NCBI GenBank assembly: GCA_964481035.1
Contig: CAYZSE010000015.1
Span: forward strand, 1-31,908
Reading direction: 5' to 3'
DNA from: JAAAPF01 sp964481035
Lineage (GTDB): Bacteria; Pseudomonadota; Alphaproteobacteria; Geminicoccales; Geminicoccaceae
Length of the DNA: 31,908 nucleotides
Positions 7,412 through 15,873 of this stretch are shown piece after piece. The number at the start of each line of letters is the position of its first letter. The first letter of the stretch is position 1. The notes under the pieces were generated by a model. The model had not been told where the DNA came from. It ran no database searches and worked only from the letters and a program-made list of their open reading frames with translations. The position numbers and the translations under genes are program-made.

Positions 7412-7860
7412 GGGCTCGGCGCGCGGGCGATGAGGTGGGTGACCCGGTAGGTCATGACCGTCGTGCCTTCCTGGTTGAGGACCGTGTAGGCGATGACCAC
7501 CGTGCCGCGGTCGGGCTTGGTGCGCGAGGAGCGCACCTCGAGCACCTCCGCCGCGACGACGAGCGTGTCGCCGGGCCGCACCGGTGCCGTCCAGCGCAGC
7601 TCGTCCATCCCCGGCGAGCCGAGCGAGGCGGCGTTGATGATGCCCTCGGCGTACCACAGGCGGAACGAGACCAGGAGCGTCTGAAAGCCGCTCGCGATCA
7701 GCCCGCCATAGGGCCCGTCCGCGGCCGCGATCCTGTCGAGGTGAAACGGTTGCGGATCGTAGTGCAGCGCGAAGTCGAGGATCTGAGCTTCGCTCAGCGT
7801 GCAGCCGCGGGTCCTGAAGCGCTGGCCCGTGGCGAAGTCGTCGAGATAGCGCGCTGTCAT
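7408..7860 (-). CDS. MaoC-family (R)-specific enoyl-CoA hydratase-like protein
   Basis: Single hot-dog domain protein of 150 aa. MaoC hydratases add water to enoyl-CoA thioesters. The catalytic Asp/His pair is visible in HYDPQPFHLD (D35 and H40). It is followed by IASGFQTLLVSFRLWY and by the MRPGD-like segment, here VRPGDTLVVAAEVLE. The ATG is at 7858-7860. It is followed directly by the overlapping GNAT gene and preceded 30 bp upstream by the flavin reductase gene, suggesting a three-gene operon. The single domain separates it from the two-domain Mch at 14.3-15.3 kb. Confidence 0.85.
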   Translation of the reverse strand: MTARYLDDFATGQRFRTRGCTLSEAQILDFALHYDPQPFHLDRIAAADGPYGGLIASGFQTLLVSFRLWYAEGIINAASLGSPGMDELRWTAPVRPGDTLVVAAEVLEVRSSRTKPDRGTVVIAYTVLNQEGTTVMTYRVTHLIARAPSP

Positions 7861-7890
7861 CGCTCTCCCTTCCCCGGCGTACGGCCGCCC

Positions 7891-8523
7891 TCAGACCTGG
7901 ATCGGCCAGTCGGGACGGCTCATCGCGAACAGACTCTCGACCGGGGCGTAGTCCATGTAGCCGAGACGCGACAACGGGTGCAGACGCGCGATGTCGACGC
8001 GGCCGTCGACGATGACCTCGTCGGCGATGTGGATCGCCACGACCTTGCCGACGACGAGGCGGTTGGGCGCGCGCGCCCGGTCGCTCGTGGCGAGATCGAC
8101 GATGGTGACGAGTTCGCATTCGAGGTGCGCCGGACTCTCGGCGACCCGCGGCGGCGTGACGAGGCGGCTTGGCGCCTTGGTCAGCCCCGCCACCTCGAAC
8201 TCGTCGGTGTGGCGCGGCGCCGGCGCGGAGGTCAGGTTCATCTTGGCGGCGAGGGCACGGGTGACGAGGTTGCAGACGAACTCGCCGGTCGCCTCGATGT
8301 TGCTCACGCTGTCCTTGTCGCCGCCGCCTTCGGTGTGCGCCGAGGTGCTGGCGAACATGACCTGCGGCGGGAAGTAGGCGACGGCGTTGAAGAACGAGTA
8401 GGGGGCGAGGTTGACGTGGCCCGCCTCGTCGACGCTCGAGATCCAGCCGATCGGCCGCGGCACGACGAGTGCGTTGAAGGGGCTTTGCGGGAGCCCGTGC
8501 GGCTCGTCGGTGCGATAGAACAT
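7891..8523 (-). CDS. Flavin reductase-like FMN-binding protein
   Basis: This 210-residue protein belongs to the flavin reductase/DIM6-NTAB family (split-barrel FMN binding). Members reduce FMN for a partner oxygenase or act as flavoproteins of unknown role. Family features include LVVPRPIGWISSVDEAGHVN near the N-terminus, APYSFFNAVAYFPPQVMF, and FVCNLVTRALAAKMN in the middle. The C-terminus ends in a proline- and Met-containing tail, LFAMSRPDWPIQV. The first gene of the probable flavin reductase-MaoC-GNAT operon. No monooxygenase partner is adjacent. Confidence 0.85.
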   Translation of the reverse strand: MFYRTDEPHGLPQSPFNALVVPRPIGWISSVDEAGHVNLAPYSFFNAVAYFPPQVMFASTSAHTEGGGDKDSVSNIEATGEFVCNLVTRALAAKMNLTSAPAPRHTDEFEVAGLTKAPSRLVTPPRVAESPAHLECELVTIVDLATSDRARAPNRLVVGKVVAIHIADEVIVDGRVDIARLHPLSRLGYMDYAPVESLFAMSRPDWPIQV

Positions 8524-8891
8524 GGGACCTCGGGGAAGCAGCTGGCCCTGGGGGGTTTAACCCCATCACGCGTCCTGACCAGCTTTCTGTGCGCAGGTCG
8601 GGCACGCGGGGAGCGCCCTCGGCCTGCCGACGGGCGGGGCAACGGGGCACCGCGATCGAGCCGGCCGCCGTCCACGGTCGACGCTTGCGGACCGCCCGCT
8701 TCACCGTCCGGCCTCGACCGCTGGTTACGCGATGATGCGCCTGGCATCGGGCGGCGGCGCCGATGACGTCGGCCGTCGCGGGGCGAGCGCGCTGCGGTCA
8801 CGCAGGGCGGTTCAGATCGACGTCGCCCTCGGCGCTGCTCGCGAACGCGCCCGCTATTGCCAACGCCGATGCGGATCGCCACACAAAGGCC
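8524..8891. other. 368-bp divergent intergenic region
   Basis: No gene that I can support. A short perfect dyad, GGGGTT-T-AACCCC (8552-8564), lies about 30 bp before the flavin reductase start and could be an operator. The rest is GC-rich and unstructured to the eye. In-frame starts upstream of 8892 exist but would add a low-complexity extension unlike OlsB proteins. Confidence 0.4.
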
Positions 8892-9770
8892 ATGCGCGGC
8901 TACAGCTTTCCCATCACGCCCTGGCGAAGCCGGCCCGCGGCCGCGACGGCCGGCCCGGTGCTCGCGCCGCCGCGCATCGCGGGCGTCATGCATCTCGGCG
9001 ACGACCTCGAGCTGCGGCTCGCGCGCACACGGCAAGAGGTTCGGGCGGCGCAGGCGCTCCGCTTTCGCGTTTTCCACGACGAGATGGGTGCTGCCGTGCG
9101 CGGCCGCGGGCTGTGGCTGCGCCGTGACATCGACCGTTTCGACCGTTTCTGCGATCATCTCATCGTTCTGGACCGACGGCATCGCGGCTATCGGCCCCGC
9201 GTCGTCGGCACCTATCGGTTGCTGCGCGGGTCGGTGGCCGTCGCGCGCCAGGGTTTCTACACCGCCGATGAGTTCGACCTTTCGCCGTTGATGCCGCGGG
9301 CCAGCGAGCTCTTGGAACTCGGCCGGTCGTGCGTCGATCCGCAATATCGCTCACGCGGTGTCATGCAGTTTCTGTGGAAGGGGATCGCCGAATACCTCGT
9401 CGCCCACGACATCAAGCTCATGCTCGGCTGCGCCAGCTTCCCCGGCACCGACCCGGAGGCGATCGGCCACGCGCTGAGCTTCCTGCACCACCGCCATCGC
9501 CTGCCCGACGAGTTGCGGCCTCGCGCGCTGCCGCAGCGTTATGTGGACATGGCTCGCCTCGGCGAGGACGAGGTCGATGCCGCGCGCGTGCGCCAGGAGA
9601 TGCCGCCGCTCGTCAAGGGCTATCTGCGGCTCGGTGGACGGGTCGGTGACGGCGCGGTGATCGATCGCGGCTTCAACACCATCGACGTCTGCGTCGTGCT
9701 GCCCGTCGAGGCGCTGCGCGACCGCTACTTCCGGCATTACTACCGTGACGGGGAGCAAGCGGCGGCGTGA
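8892..9770 (+). CDS. olsB: L-ornithine N-alpha-acyltransferase OlsB
   Basis: Transfers a 3-hydroxyacyl group from acyl carrier protein to ornithine, the first step of ornithine-lipid synthesis at the inner membrane. The 292-residue protein has the OlsB/hemolysin-like GNAT pattern: ELRLARTRQEVRAAQALRFR followed by VFHDEMG, then VVGTYRLL, ELGRSCVDPQYRSRGVMQFLW and GCASFPGTDP. The start at 8892 leaves about 57 residues before LRFRVF, as in rhizobial OlsB. Its stop overlaps the GTG start of olsA (GTGA), so the two genes form a coupled operon. Ornithine lipids are phosphorus-free membrane lipids; no phosphate-control site was identified here. Confidence 0.88.
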   Translation: MRGYSFPITPWRSRPAAATAGPVLAPPRIAGVMHLGDDLELRLARTRQEVRAAQALRFRVFHDEMGAAVRGRGLWLRRDIDRFDRFCDHLIVLDRRHRGYRPRVVGTYRLLRGSVAVARQGFYTADEFDLSPLMPRASELLELGRSCVDPQYRSRGVMQFLWKGIAEYLVAHDIKLMLGCASFPGTDPEAIGHALSFLHHRHRLPDELRPRALPQRYVDMARLGEDEVDAARVRQEMPPLVKGYLRLGGRVGDGAVIDRGFNTIDVCVVLPVEALRDRYFRHYYRDGEQAAA

Positions 9771-10579
9771 CGCGCGCGGTGCGCCGCCACGCCCGCGCCA
9801 CGGCGCGCTTCGCGACCTTCCTCGTCGTGTCGCTCGGGTTCGCCGTCGCCTACGTGCTGACGATGCCGTTGTCGAGGCGCGCGCAGCAGCGGGTCCAGCG
9901 GCGGTGGTGTGCGGGCGTCGCGTGGGCGGCGGGCCTGGAGATCCACGCGAGCGGCGCACCGGCCGAGGGCCGGGGGCCGACGATCTTCCTCGTCAACCAT
10001 GTCTCCTATTTCGACATTCCGGCCTTCGGGGCGCTGGTGGACGCCACGTTCGTCGCCAAGAGCGAGGTCGCCGCGTGGCCGCTGTTCGGCCATTTCAGCC
10101 GGCTGACGAGCACCGTGTTCATTCCGCGCCGGGCGCGCCGGGCCGCCGAGCAGGTGCGCCTCTTGCGCGCGCGGCTCGATCGCGGCGAGAACCTCGTCGT
10201 CTTTCCCGAGGGCACCAACAGCGACGGCACGGCGGTCCTGGCATTCAAGAGCTCGCTGTTGGAGGCGGCGGCGCCTGGACGGGGCTGCCCGGCGGTAACG
10301 GTGCAGCCGGTGAGCCTCGCCTATCTGCGGCTCAGGACCGGCCAGCCCTTGATCGGCCCGCGTGCCGATCTCTTCGCATGGGTCGGCGCCGACGACATGC
10401 TACCGCATCTCTGGCGTGCGCTCGGGAGCCCGGGCGCGGTCGCGCAGATCAGGTTTCATCCCCCCCTTGCGCCCGCGCTCGCCGCTGACCGCAAGGCTCT
10501 GGCGCGGGCGGCCGAAGAGGTGGTCCGTACGGGCGTCGCCGAACTCTGGGCAGACAGCGGTAACGGCAACGCGGGATAG
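9767..10579 (+). CDS. olsA: Lyso-ornithine lipid O-acyltransferase OlsA (PlsC family)
   Basis: Adds the second, ester-linked acyl chain to lyso-ornithine lipid. The 270-residue protein has an N-terminal hydrophobic anchor (about residues 15-33) and the acyltransferase motifs NHVSYFD (H78 and D83 as catalytic HX4D) and FPEGT (146-150). PlsC-family enzymes that make phosphatidic acid share these motifs. The call as OlsA rests on the overlap with olsB. The GTG start at 9767 is set by that overlap. An intrinsic terminator follows the stop. Confidence 0.87.
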   Translation: MTRAVRRHARATARFATFLVVSLGFAVAYVLTMPLSRRAQQRVQRRWCAGVAWAAGLEIHASGAPAEGRGPTIFLVNHVSYFDIPAFGALVDATFVAKSEVAAWPLFGHFSRLTSTVFIPRRARRAAEQVRLLRARLDRGENLVVFPEGTNSDGTAVLAFKSSLLEAAAPGRGCPAVTVQPVSLAYLRLRTGQPLIGPRADLFAWVGADDMLPHLWRALGSPGAVAQIRFHPPLAPALAADRKALARAAEEVVRTGVAELWADSGNGNAG

Positions 10580-10584
10580 AAAAA

Positions 10585-10607
10585 AGGAGCCCAAGGGCTC
10601 CTCTTTC
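10585..10607. terminator. Bidirectional intrinsic terminator after olsA and sdhB
   Basis: AGGAGCCC (10585-10592) and GGGCTCCT (10595-10602) form a perfect stem whose central bases make the loop. It is followed by CTTTC and preceded by a run of A, which becomes a T-run on the other strand. It lies just after the olsA stop and about 100 bp beyond the sdhB stop, so it can serve both convergent operons. Confidence 0.8.
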
Positions 10608-10702
10608 AGATCGGACCTGCTTCGCAGCTCAAGCCGCGTATTTGTTATGCTTGGCGTTTAGCGCAACTGTCATAACCCCGCAACCCGCTTTTCTAGCAAG
10701 GA

Positions 10703-11485
10703 TTAAAGGGTTCTTTCAACCATGAGTTTTTTTATCTCACCGATCGCCTTGGCTGGGTTCAATCCCTTCGGGCAAACGTTGGTGCAGTTCATGATGGTGT
10801 GGCAGCGGTAGAGCTTGAACGGGTCCTCGAGATCGTCGAGGCGCTCGCCCGTCTGCTCATCGCGCGAATCCGCAATCCAGCGGTAGGCCTGCAACAGCGT
10901 CGCCGGACCGAGGTACTTGTCGCCGTTCCACCAGTAGGAGGGGCAGGCCGTCGAGCAACAGGCGCACAGGATGCACTCGTAGAGGCCGTCGAGTTGCGCG
11001 CGGTCGTCGACTGATTGGGTTCGCTCCTTCTCCGGCGTCGCGCTGTCGGCCTTCAACCAAGGCTGAATGCTCTCGTACTGAGCCCAAAAGCGGGTGAAGT
11101 CGACGACGAGGTCCTTGACCACCTCCATGTGCGGCAACGGGTAGACCGCCACGTCGGCGCCCGGCACGTCCTCGACCGCACAGGTGCAGGCGAGGGTGTT
11201 GGTGCCGCCGATGTTCATGGAGCAGGAGCCGCAGATGCCCTCGCGACACGAGCGGCGAAAGGTCAACGTCGTGTCCATCTCGCTCTTGATCTTGATCAGA
11301 GCGTCCAGGACCATCGGCCCACAATCGTCCATGTCGACATCATAGGTGTCGACGCGCGGGTTTTCCGCCGTGTCGGGGTCATAACGGTAGATCTTGAAGG
11401 TCTTGAGGTTGGTCGCCCCGGCGGGCGCGGGATGGTGCCGGCCCGCCGTGACCTTCGAATGCTTGGGAAGAGCGAATTCGACCAT
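10703..11485 (-). CDS. sdhB: Succinate dehydrogenase iron-sulfur subunit
   Basis: Carries electrons from the flavoprotein to ubiquinone in complex II. The three cluster-binding motifs are intact: CREGICGSC with a later C for the [2Fe-2S] cluster, CILCACCSTACP for the [4Fe-4S] cluster, and CHTIMNCTNVCPKG for the [3Fe-4S] cluster. The 260-residue length is normal. Last gene of sdhCDAB, 36 bp after the sdhA stop. The start at 11483-11485 agrees with the family. Confidence 0.97.
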   Translation of the reverse strand: MVEFALPKHSKVTAGRHHPAPAGATNLKTFKIYRYDPDTAENPRVDTYDVDMDDCGPMVLDALIKIKSEMDTTLTFRRSCREGICGSCSMNIGGTNTLACTCAVEDVPGADVAVYPLPHMEVVKDLVVDFTRFWAQYESIQPWLKADSATPEKERTQSVDDRAQLDGLYECILCACCSTACPSYWWNGDKYLGPATLLQAYRWIADSRDEQTGERLDDLEDPFKLYRCHTIMNCTNVCPKGLNPAKAIGEIKKLMVERTL

Positions 11486-11521
11486 GACCTGTCTTCACGA
11501 AAGTGGGGGGGGGGGCGAGGC

Positions 11522-13315
11522 TCAGTAGACGCGCTTCTGCGGCGGCACGGGCTCCACCTCATTGGTGAGCGTGAACGCGTGCACCGCGCGGTCGGCGATC
11601 TCGACGTCGTGCTGGTCGCCGTCGACGAAGACCAGCGTGTGCTTGAGCCAGTTGTCGTCGTCGCGCTCGGGAAAGTCCTCACGCGCGTGCGCCCCCCGGC
11701 TCTCGGTACGGTAGCTCGCCGAGTGCATGGTCGCGACCGCCTGCGCCATGAGGTTCTGCAGTTCCAGCGCCTCGACGAGATCGGAATTCCAGATCATCGA
11801 GCGATCGTTGATCTGCAGATCGTCGAGCATCGCCGTGACCTCCCCGATCCGCTTGCAGCCCTCGTCGAGCATCGGACCGTCGCGAAAGACGCTGGCGTAG
11901 CGCTGCATGGTCTTTTGCATCTCGCTGCGGATCGCACCCGTCTTGCTCGACCCCTTGGCGTGGCGCGCTGCGTCGAGGCGCGCGACGGCGTGATCACCCG
12001 CATCGGCGGGCAGCGGCTTGTGCGGACTGTGCGGGACGAGCGTGTCGGCGGCGCGGTGGGCCGCGGCGCGACCGAACACCACGAGGTCGATCAAGGAGTT
12101 GCCGCCGAGGCGGTTGGCGCCGTGGACCGACGCGCAGCTCGCCTCGCCCACCGCCATCAGGCCGGGCACGACGGCCTCGCTATCCCCATCGCGGGGCGCC
12201 AGAACCTCGGTGAGGTGGTTGGTCGGGATGCCACCCATGTTGTAGTGGCAGGTCGGCACGACCGGGATCGGCTCCTTGGTGACGTCGACGCCGGCGAAGA
12301 TCCGCGCCGTCTCGGAGATGCCGGGCAGCCGCTGGTGGAGCACCTTGGGATCGAGGTGCTCGAGGTGCAGCTCGATAAACGCCTTTTCCGCGCCGCAGCC
12401 GCGGCCCTCGTTGATCTCGATGGTCATCGCCCGGCTGACGACATCGCGCGATGCCAGGTCCTTCGCCGACGGGGCGTAACGCTCCATGAAGCGCTCACCT
12501 TCGCCGTTGGTGAGGTAACCGCCCTCGCCGCGGGCGCCCTCGGTGATGAGGCAGCCGGCCCCGTAGACCCCGGAAGGATGGAACTGCACGAACTCCATGT
12601 CCTGGAGCGGCAGGCCGGCCCGCAGCACCATCGCGTTGCCGTCGCCGGTGCAGGTGTGTGCCGAGGTCGCGGAGAAGTACACGCGGCCGTAGCCGCCGGT
12701 CGCCAGCACCGTCTTGTGGGCACGGAAGCGATGGATCGAGCCGTCCTCCAGGCAATACGCCATGATCCCGCGGCACGCCCCCTCGTCGTCCATGATGAGG
12801 TCGAGGGCGAAGTATTCGTTGAAAAACTGCACCTTGTTCTTCAGCGCCTGTTGAAAAAGCGTGTGCAGGATGACGTGCCCTGTCCGGTCGGCGGCGGCGC
12901 AGGTGCGGTAGGCTTGGCTCTTGCCGTACTCGACCGACTGCCCGCCAAAGGCTCGCTGATAGACCTTGCCGGCCTCGGTCCGCGAGAACGGCACGCCGTA
13001 ATGCTCCAGCTCGTAGACCGCGGCGGGCGCGTTCTTCGTCATGTACTCGATGGCGTCCTGGTCGCCCAACCAGTCCGACCCCTTGACGGTGTCGTACATG
13101 TGAAAGCGCCAGTCGTCGTCGTTCATGTTGCCGAGCGCGGCGTTGATGCCGCCCTGGGCGGCGACGGTGTGCGAGCGCGTCGGGTACACCTTCGACACGC
13201 ACGCGACCGACAGGCCGGCCTCCACCATGCCGACCGCGGCCCGCAAGCCGGACCCGCCGGCGCCCACCACGACGCAGTCGAACTGATGATCGACGATCTC
13301 GTAAGCCTTGGTCAT
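11522..13315 (-). CDS. sdhA: Succinate dehydrogenase flavoprotein subunit
   Basis: Oxidises succinate to fumarate with covalently bound FAD. The 597-residue protein has the Rossmann motif VVVGAGGSGLRAAVG near the N-terminus and RSHTVAAQGG, whose His (about H49) is the covalent FAD ligand. Further conserved blocks are FVQFHPSGVYGAG, NRLGGNSLIDLVVFGRAAA and the C-terminal SRGAHAREDFPERDD. The ATG is at 13313-13315, 7 bp after the sdhD stop. The gene is complete and ordinary. Confidence 0.98.
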   Translation of the reverse strand: MTKAYEIVDHQFDCVVVGAGGSGLRAAVGMVEAGLSVACVSKVYPTRSHTVAAQGGINAALGNMNDDDWRFHMYDTVKGSDWLGDQDAIEYMTKNAPAAVYELEHYGVPFSRTEAGKVYQRAFGGQSVEYGKSQAYRTCAAADRTGHVILHTLFQQALKNKVQFFNEYFALDLIMDDEGACRGIMAYCLEDGSIHRFRAHKTVLATGGYGRVYFSATSAHTCTGDGNAMVLRAGLPLQDMEFVQFHPSGVYGAGCLITEGARGEGGYLTNGEGERFMERYAPSAKDLASRDVVSRAMTIEINEGRGCGAEKAFIELHLEHLDPKVLHQRLPGISETARIFAGVDVTKEPIPVVPTCHYNMGGIPTNHLTEVLAPRDGDSEAVVPGLMAVGEASCASVHGANRLGGNSLIDLVVFGRAAAHRAADTLVPHSPHKPLPADAGDHAVARLDAARHAKGSSKTGAIRSEMQKTMQRYASVFRDGPMLDEGCKRIGEVTAMLDDLQINDRSMIWNSDLVEALELQNLMAQAVATMHSASYRTESRGAHAREDFPERDDDNWLKHTLVFVDGDQHDVEIADRAVHAFTLTNEVEPVPPQKRVY

Positions 13316-13322
13316 GACGAGC

Positions 13323-13703
13323 CTAACCCCCTAGCGCGACCTTGAGCACCGCAACCACGCCGAGTGCGCCGAGGCCGTAGGTGGCGAAGGCGAGCGCGAT
13401 GAGACTCCAGGTCTTGATCAACGTATGATGGACATAATCCTCGATGATCGTCTGCACACCCAGCTGCGCGTGCCAGAAGTTCACGACGACGAAGAGGATC
13501 ATCAGCGTCGCGTTCAAGGTGCCCGACAGCCAGGCGACGACCGCGGCATGATCGGCGCCGGACAGGCCGATGGCGCTCCAGACGAACCAGAGCGTCAAGA
13601 ACGCGCTGGCGATCGAGGTCAGGCGCATCTGCTTGAAGTGCGACAGGCCCTCGCGGGCGGCGCCGAGACCGCGGACGCGGGCGATGGGTGTGGCGAGCGA
13701 CAT
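13323..13703 (-). CDS. sdhD: Succinate dehydrogenase membrane anchor SdhD
   Basis: Small anchor subunit (126 aa) with three membrane helices that help bind haem b and ubiquinone. The family hallmark HAQLGVQTIIEDYVHH, with haem-ligand His and conserved Asp, is in the second helix region. The ATG at 13701-13703 gives the normal length. It follows sdhC by 8 bp. Confidence 0.93.
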   Translation of the reverse strand: MSLATPIARVRGLGAAREGLSHFKQMRLTSIASAFLTLWFVWSAIGLSGADHAAVVAWLSGTLNATLMILFVVVNFWHAQLGVQTIIEDYVHHTLIKTWSLIALAFATYGLGALGVVAVLKVALGG

Positions 13704-13711
13704 GGGCGACC

Positions 13712-14101
13712 TCAAGCGGCGATGGCGATAGCGAGCCAGGTGACGACGGTGGCGGCACCGGTGAAGATCAGCACGGCGATGCCCGACCTGCGGGTGATCG
13801 ACGGCGCGTAGCCCCAGCCGAAATCCCAAGCGAGGTGGCGAACGCCGTTGGCGAAGTGCAGGAAGGCGGCGACGGTGAAGCCGAGCATCACCAGCACGCC
13901 CAACCAGCTGTCGACGATGCCGTCGACGACGGCGAACGCCTCCGGGCCGGCCGCGACCGCCGCGAGCCAGACGACGAGCAGGACGAGGCCGACGCTCAAG
14001 GCGCCGCCGGTGATTCGATGCAGGATCGACAGCGCCATGGTGAGCGGCCAGCGGAAGATCTGCAGATGCGGTGAGAGCGGCTTGGGCCGGCTCGCGGACA
14101 C
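13712..14101 (-). CDS. sdhC: Succinate dehydrogenase cytochrome b556 subunit SdhC
   Basis: Membrane anchor of complex II (129 aa, three helices). The SdhC signature is clear: RPLSPHLQIFRWPLTMALSI-type N-terminus (here RPKPLSPHLQIFRW), SILHRITGGAL, and LHFANGVRHLAWD, which contains the haem His. Translation starts at a GTG (14099-14101) preceded by AAGGAGGA at ideal distance, which decides the start. First gene of the sdhCDAB operon. Confidence 0.94.
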   Translation of the reverse strand: MSASRPKPLSPHLQIFRWPLTMALSILHRITGGALSVGLVLLVVWLAAVAAGPEAFAVVDGIVDSWLGVLVMLGFTVAAFLHFANGVRHLAWDFGWGYAPSITRRSGIAVLIFTGAATVVTWLAIAIAA

Positions 14102-14251
14102 GGCTTCCTCCTTATTGGCTCCACGAACGCCTCAACGTTCGCGAGGACGGCGCCACCCACGAACCCAGCGCCGTTGTGCATTGCATCATAAAATGTCCAG
14201 AGTGACCCGGCGTGTCAACGCGCCCGGACTACGCTGAATGACGCAGTGGAC

Positions 14252-15304
14252 CTAAGGCTCGCGCGGCAGCAACGCCCAGTAGTCGAAATCGAGCAGGACT
14301 TCCGGCCGATAGCGCCCCTCGGCGTTCCTCAGCGGGAAGTCGGCGCAGCGCTGGTCCTTGACGGCGACGAGCCGCAGGCGCAGCGCGCCGAGGTCGCTCC
14401 GGCCCGGCAAAGGCTGGCGGTCGAGCACCTCGGACCAGGCGTAGACGGTGTCGCCGGCGAAGCACGGGTTGCAGTGGGTGCCGCCGTTGATGCCGACGAT
14501 GGCGAGGACCGTCTCCAGACCGTTCCAGGCGAGGCCGCGGGCGATCGAGATGACGTGGCCGCCATAGACGAGGCACTTGCCGAACCGGCCGGTGCGCTCG
14601 GTGTGATTGTTGAAATGGACGCGCGCCGTGTTCTGGTAGAGGCGGGTCGCGATCCGGTGCTCCGCCTCCTCGATGGTCATGCCGTCGACATGGTCGATCC
14701 GCTCGCCGACCTCGTAGTCGGCCCAGCGCCAGCGGCCGCCGGCGAGGCCGTCGGGATCGGCTGCGGCGCGCAGGCCCGCCGGCACGACGAGATCGTCGAC
14801 AGCGACCGCGGCCGCGAGCTCGGGGACGGCCGGCGCGGGCGCCGCGCTCAGCGCGTCGCGCTTGCGCACCATGACCCAGCGGACGTACTCGAGGACGCAA
14901 TCGGTGCCGCGAAAGCCGCGGGTCCGCACGTAGACCGTGCCGGTGCGGCCGTTGGAATTCTCCTTCAGCCCGATGACCTCGGAGCGCGCGGTCAGCGTGT
15001 CGCCCGTGAACACGGGTGCCAGGAACCGACCTTGGGCATAGCCGAGGTTGGCGACGGCGTTGAGCGAGATGTCGGGGACGGACTTGCCGAAGACGGTATG
15101 GAAGGTGAGCAGGTCGTCGAGCGGCGCCCGCGGATAGCCGTTGGCCCGAGCGAACGCGTCGCCGCAGTGCACCGCTTGGCGCGCACCCGTAAGCGCCAGA
15201 TAAAGGGCCGCGTCGCCGTCCGTCAGCGTGCGCGGAATGCCGTGCACGAGCTCCTGGCCGACGCGGAAGTCCTCGAAGAAATGGCCTTGCGCCGTCTTGG
15301 TCAT
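14252..15304 (-). CDS. mch: Mesaconyl-CoA hydratase (beta-methylmalyl-CoA dehydratase)
   Basis: Two-domain MaoC-family hydratase of 350 aa that interconverts mesaconyl-CoA and (2R,3S)-beta-methylmalyl-CoA. It belongs to the ethylmalonyl-CoA pathway for acetyl-CoA assimilation in purple bacteria and methylotrophs. Diagnostic stretches are GHFFEDFRVGQELVHGIPRT, VFGKSVPDISLNAVANLGYA, and in the second half YQNTARVHFNNH with GRFGKCLVYGGHVISIARGL and NGGTHCNPCFAGDTVYAWSE. These match the family as I know it from Rhodobacter. The start at 15302-15304 agrees with the family. A malyl-CoA thioesterase-type gene lies about 1 kb upstream, consistent with pathway clustering. Confidence 0.92.
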   Translation of the reverse strand: MTKTAQGHFFEDFRVGQELVHGIPRTLTDGDAALYLALTGARQAVHCGDAFARANGYPRAPLDDLLTFHTVFGKSVPDISLNAVANLGYAQGRFLAPVFTGDTLTARSEVIGLKENSNGRTGTVYVRTRGFRGTDCVLEYVRWVMVRKRDALSAAPAPAVPELAAAVAVDDLVVPAGLRAAADPDGLAGGRWRWADYEVGERIDHVDGMTIEEAEHRIATRLYQNTARVHFNNHTERTGRFGKCLVYGGHVISIARGLAWNGLETVLAIVGINGGTHCNPCFAGDTVYAWSEVLDRQPLPGRSDLGALRLRLVAVKDQRCADFPLRNAEGRYRPEVLLDFDYWALLPREP

Positions 15305-15393
15305 CGCATCCACCCCGGTTCGGTGGACCTTTATGGCGCCTTGGTTGCACCGCAGCAAGCCGTCCGTCGTGTCGCGGCCGCCGCCGGCGCGGA

Positions 15394-15783
15394 TCAGCCC
15401 GGCTCGAGGAGATGCTCCAGCATGCGGCCGAGCGCGACGAGCGGGAAGATGTCGTGGTGGACCTCGCTCTTGAGGAACACCAAGGGCTTGGGCTGACGTT
15501 GGCCCAGCTCCTTTACGAAGTCCTCGTGACCGGTGATGAGGACGATCGGCGTGTCCGCCGAGGCCGCCTTGAGACGTCGGTAGGTCTCCTCCCATTCGCT
15601 GTCGGGCAGTCCGAGGTCGGAGACGACGAGATCGAACGGCGCCTGCTCGAGCCGGTTGAGGCCGTCCTCCAGGGTCGTGACGCACTCGATCTGGGCGCGG
15701 GTCTTGGCGAGCGTGCGCCGAAAGAGGCTCTGATCGAGCGCGTCGTCCTCGATGAGCAGGACGCGGGCGGAGCTGTTGGCCAT
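15394..15783 (-). CDS. Single-domain response regulator
   Basis: CheY-like receiver of 129 aa without an output domain. The acidic pocket is E12/D13/D14 in LLIEDDALDQ, the phosphoacceptor is D56 in VVSDLGLPD, the conserved Thr is in LITGHED, and the Lys is in LVFLKSE. It diverges from a second receiver protein, and no histidine kinase lies in the window. The partner and the output are unknown; a phosphorelay or direct protein-protein role is likely. Confidence 0.9.
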   Translation of the reverse strand: MANSSARVLLIEDDALDQSLFRRTLAKTRAQIECVTTLEDGLNRLEQAPFDLVVSDLGLPDSEWEETYRRLKAASADTPIVLITGHEDFVKELGQRQPKPLVFLKSEVHHDIFPLVALGRMLEHLLEPG

Positions 15784-15802
15784 GGATTTCTATCCTGTCG
15801 GA

Positions 15803-15831
15803 TTGCTTGATGCGGCACTTTTTCCTATACT
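15803..15831 (+). promoter_or_regulatory. Sigma-70-type promoter for the rightward response regulator
   Basis: TTGCTT (15803-15808), a 17-bp spacer and TATACT (15826-15831) form a good housekeeping promoter. It lies 42 bp before the ATG at 15874. Its -10 overlaps the -10 of the leftward promoter described separately. Confidence 0.5.
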
Positions 15832-15852
15832 CCGTCGTAGCCTCGACCTCAA
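15824..15852 (-). promoter_or_regulatory. Sigma-70-type promoter for the leftward response regulator
   Basis: On the minus strand, TTGAGG (15847-15852), a 17-bp spacer and TATAGG (15824-15829) face the rightward promoter. Four bases of the two -10 elements are shared, so RNA polymerase should not be able to open both at once. Confidence 0.42.
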
Positions 15853-15873
15853 GCCCAAGGCGTCATCGGCATC

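Noticed and set aside
8552..8564. GGGGTTTAACCCC as an intrinsic terminator
   Set aside because: It lies between two divergent starts with no gene ending there and has almost no loop; at most a small operator.
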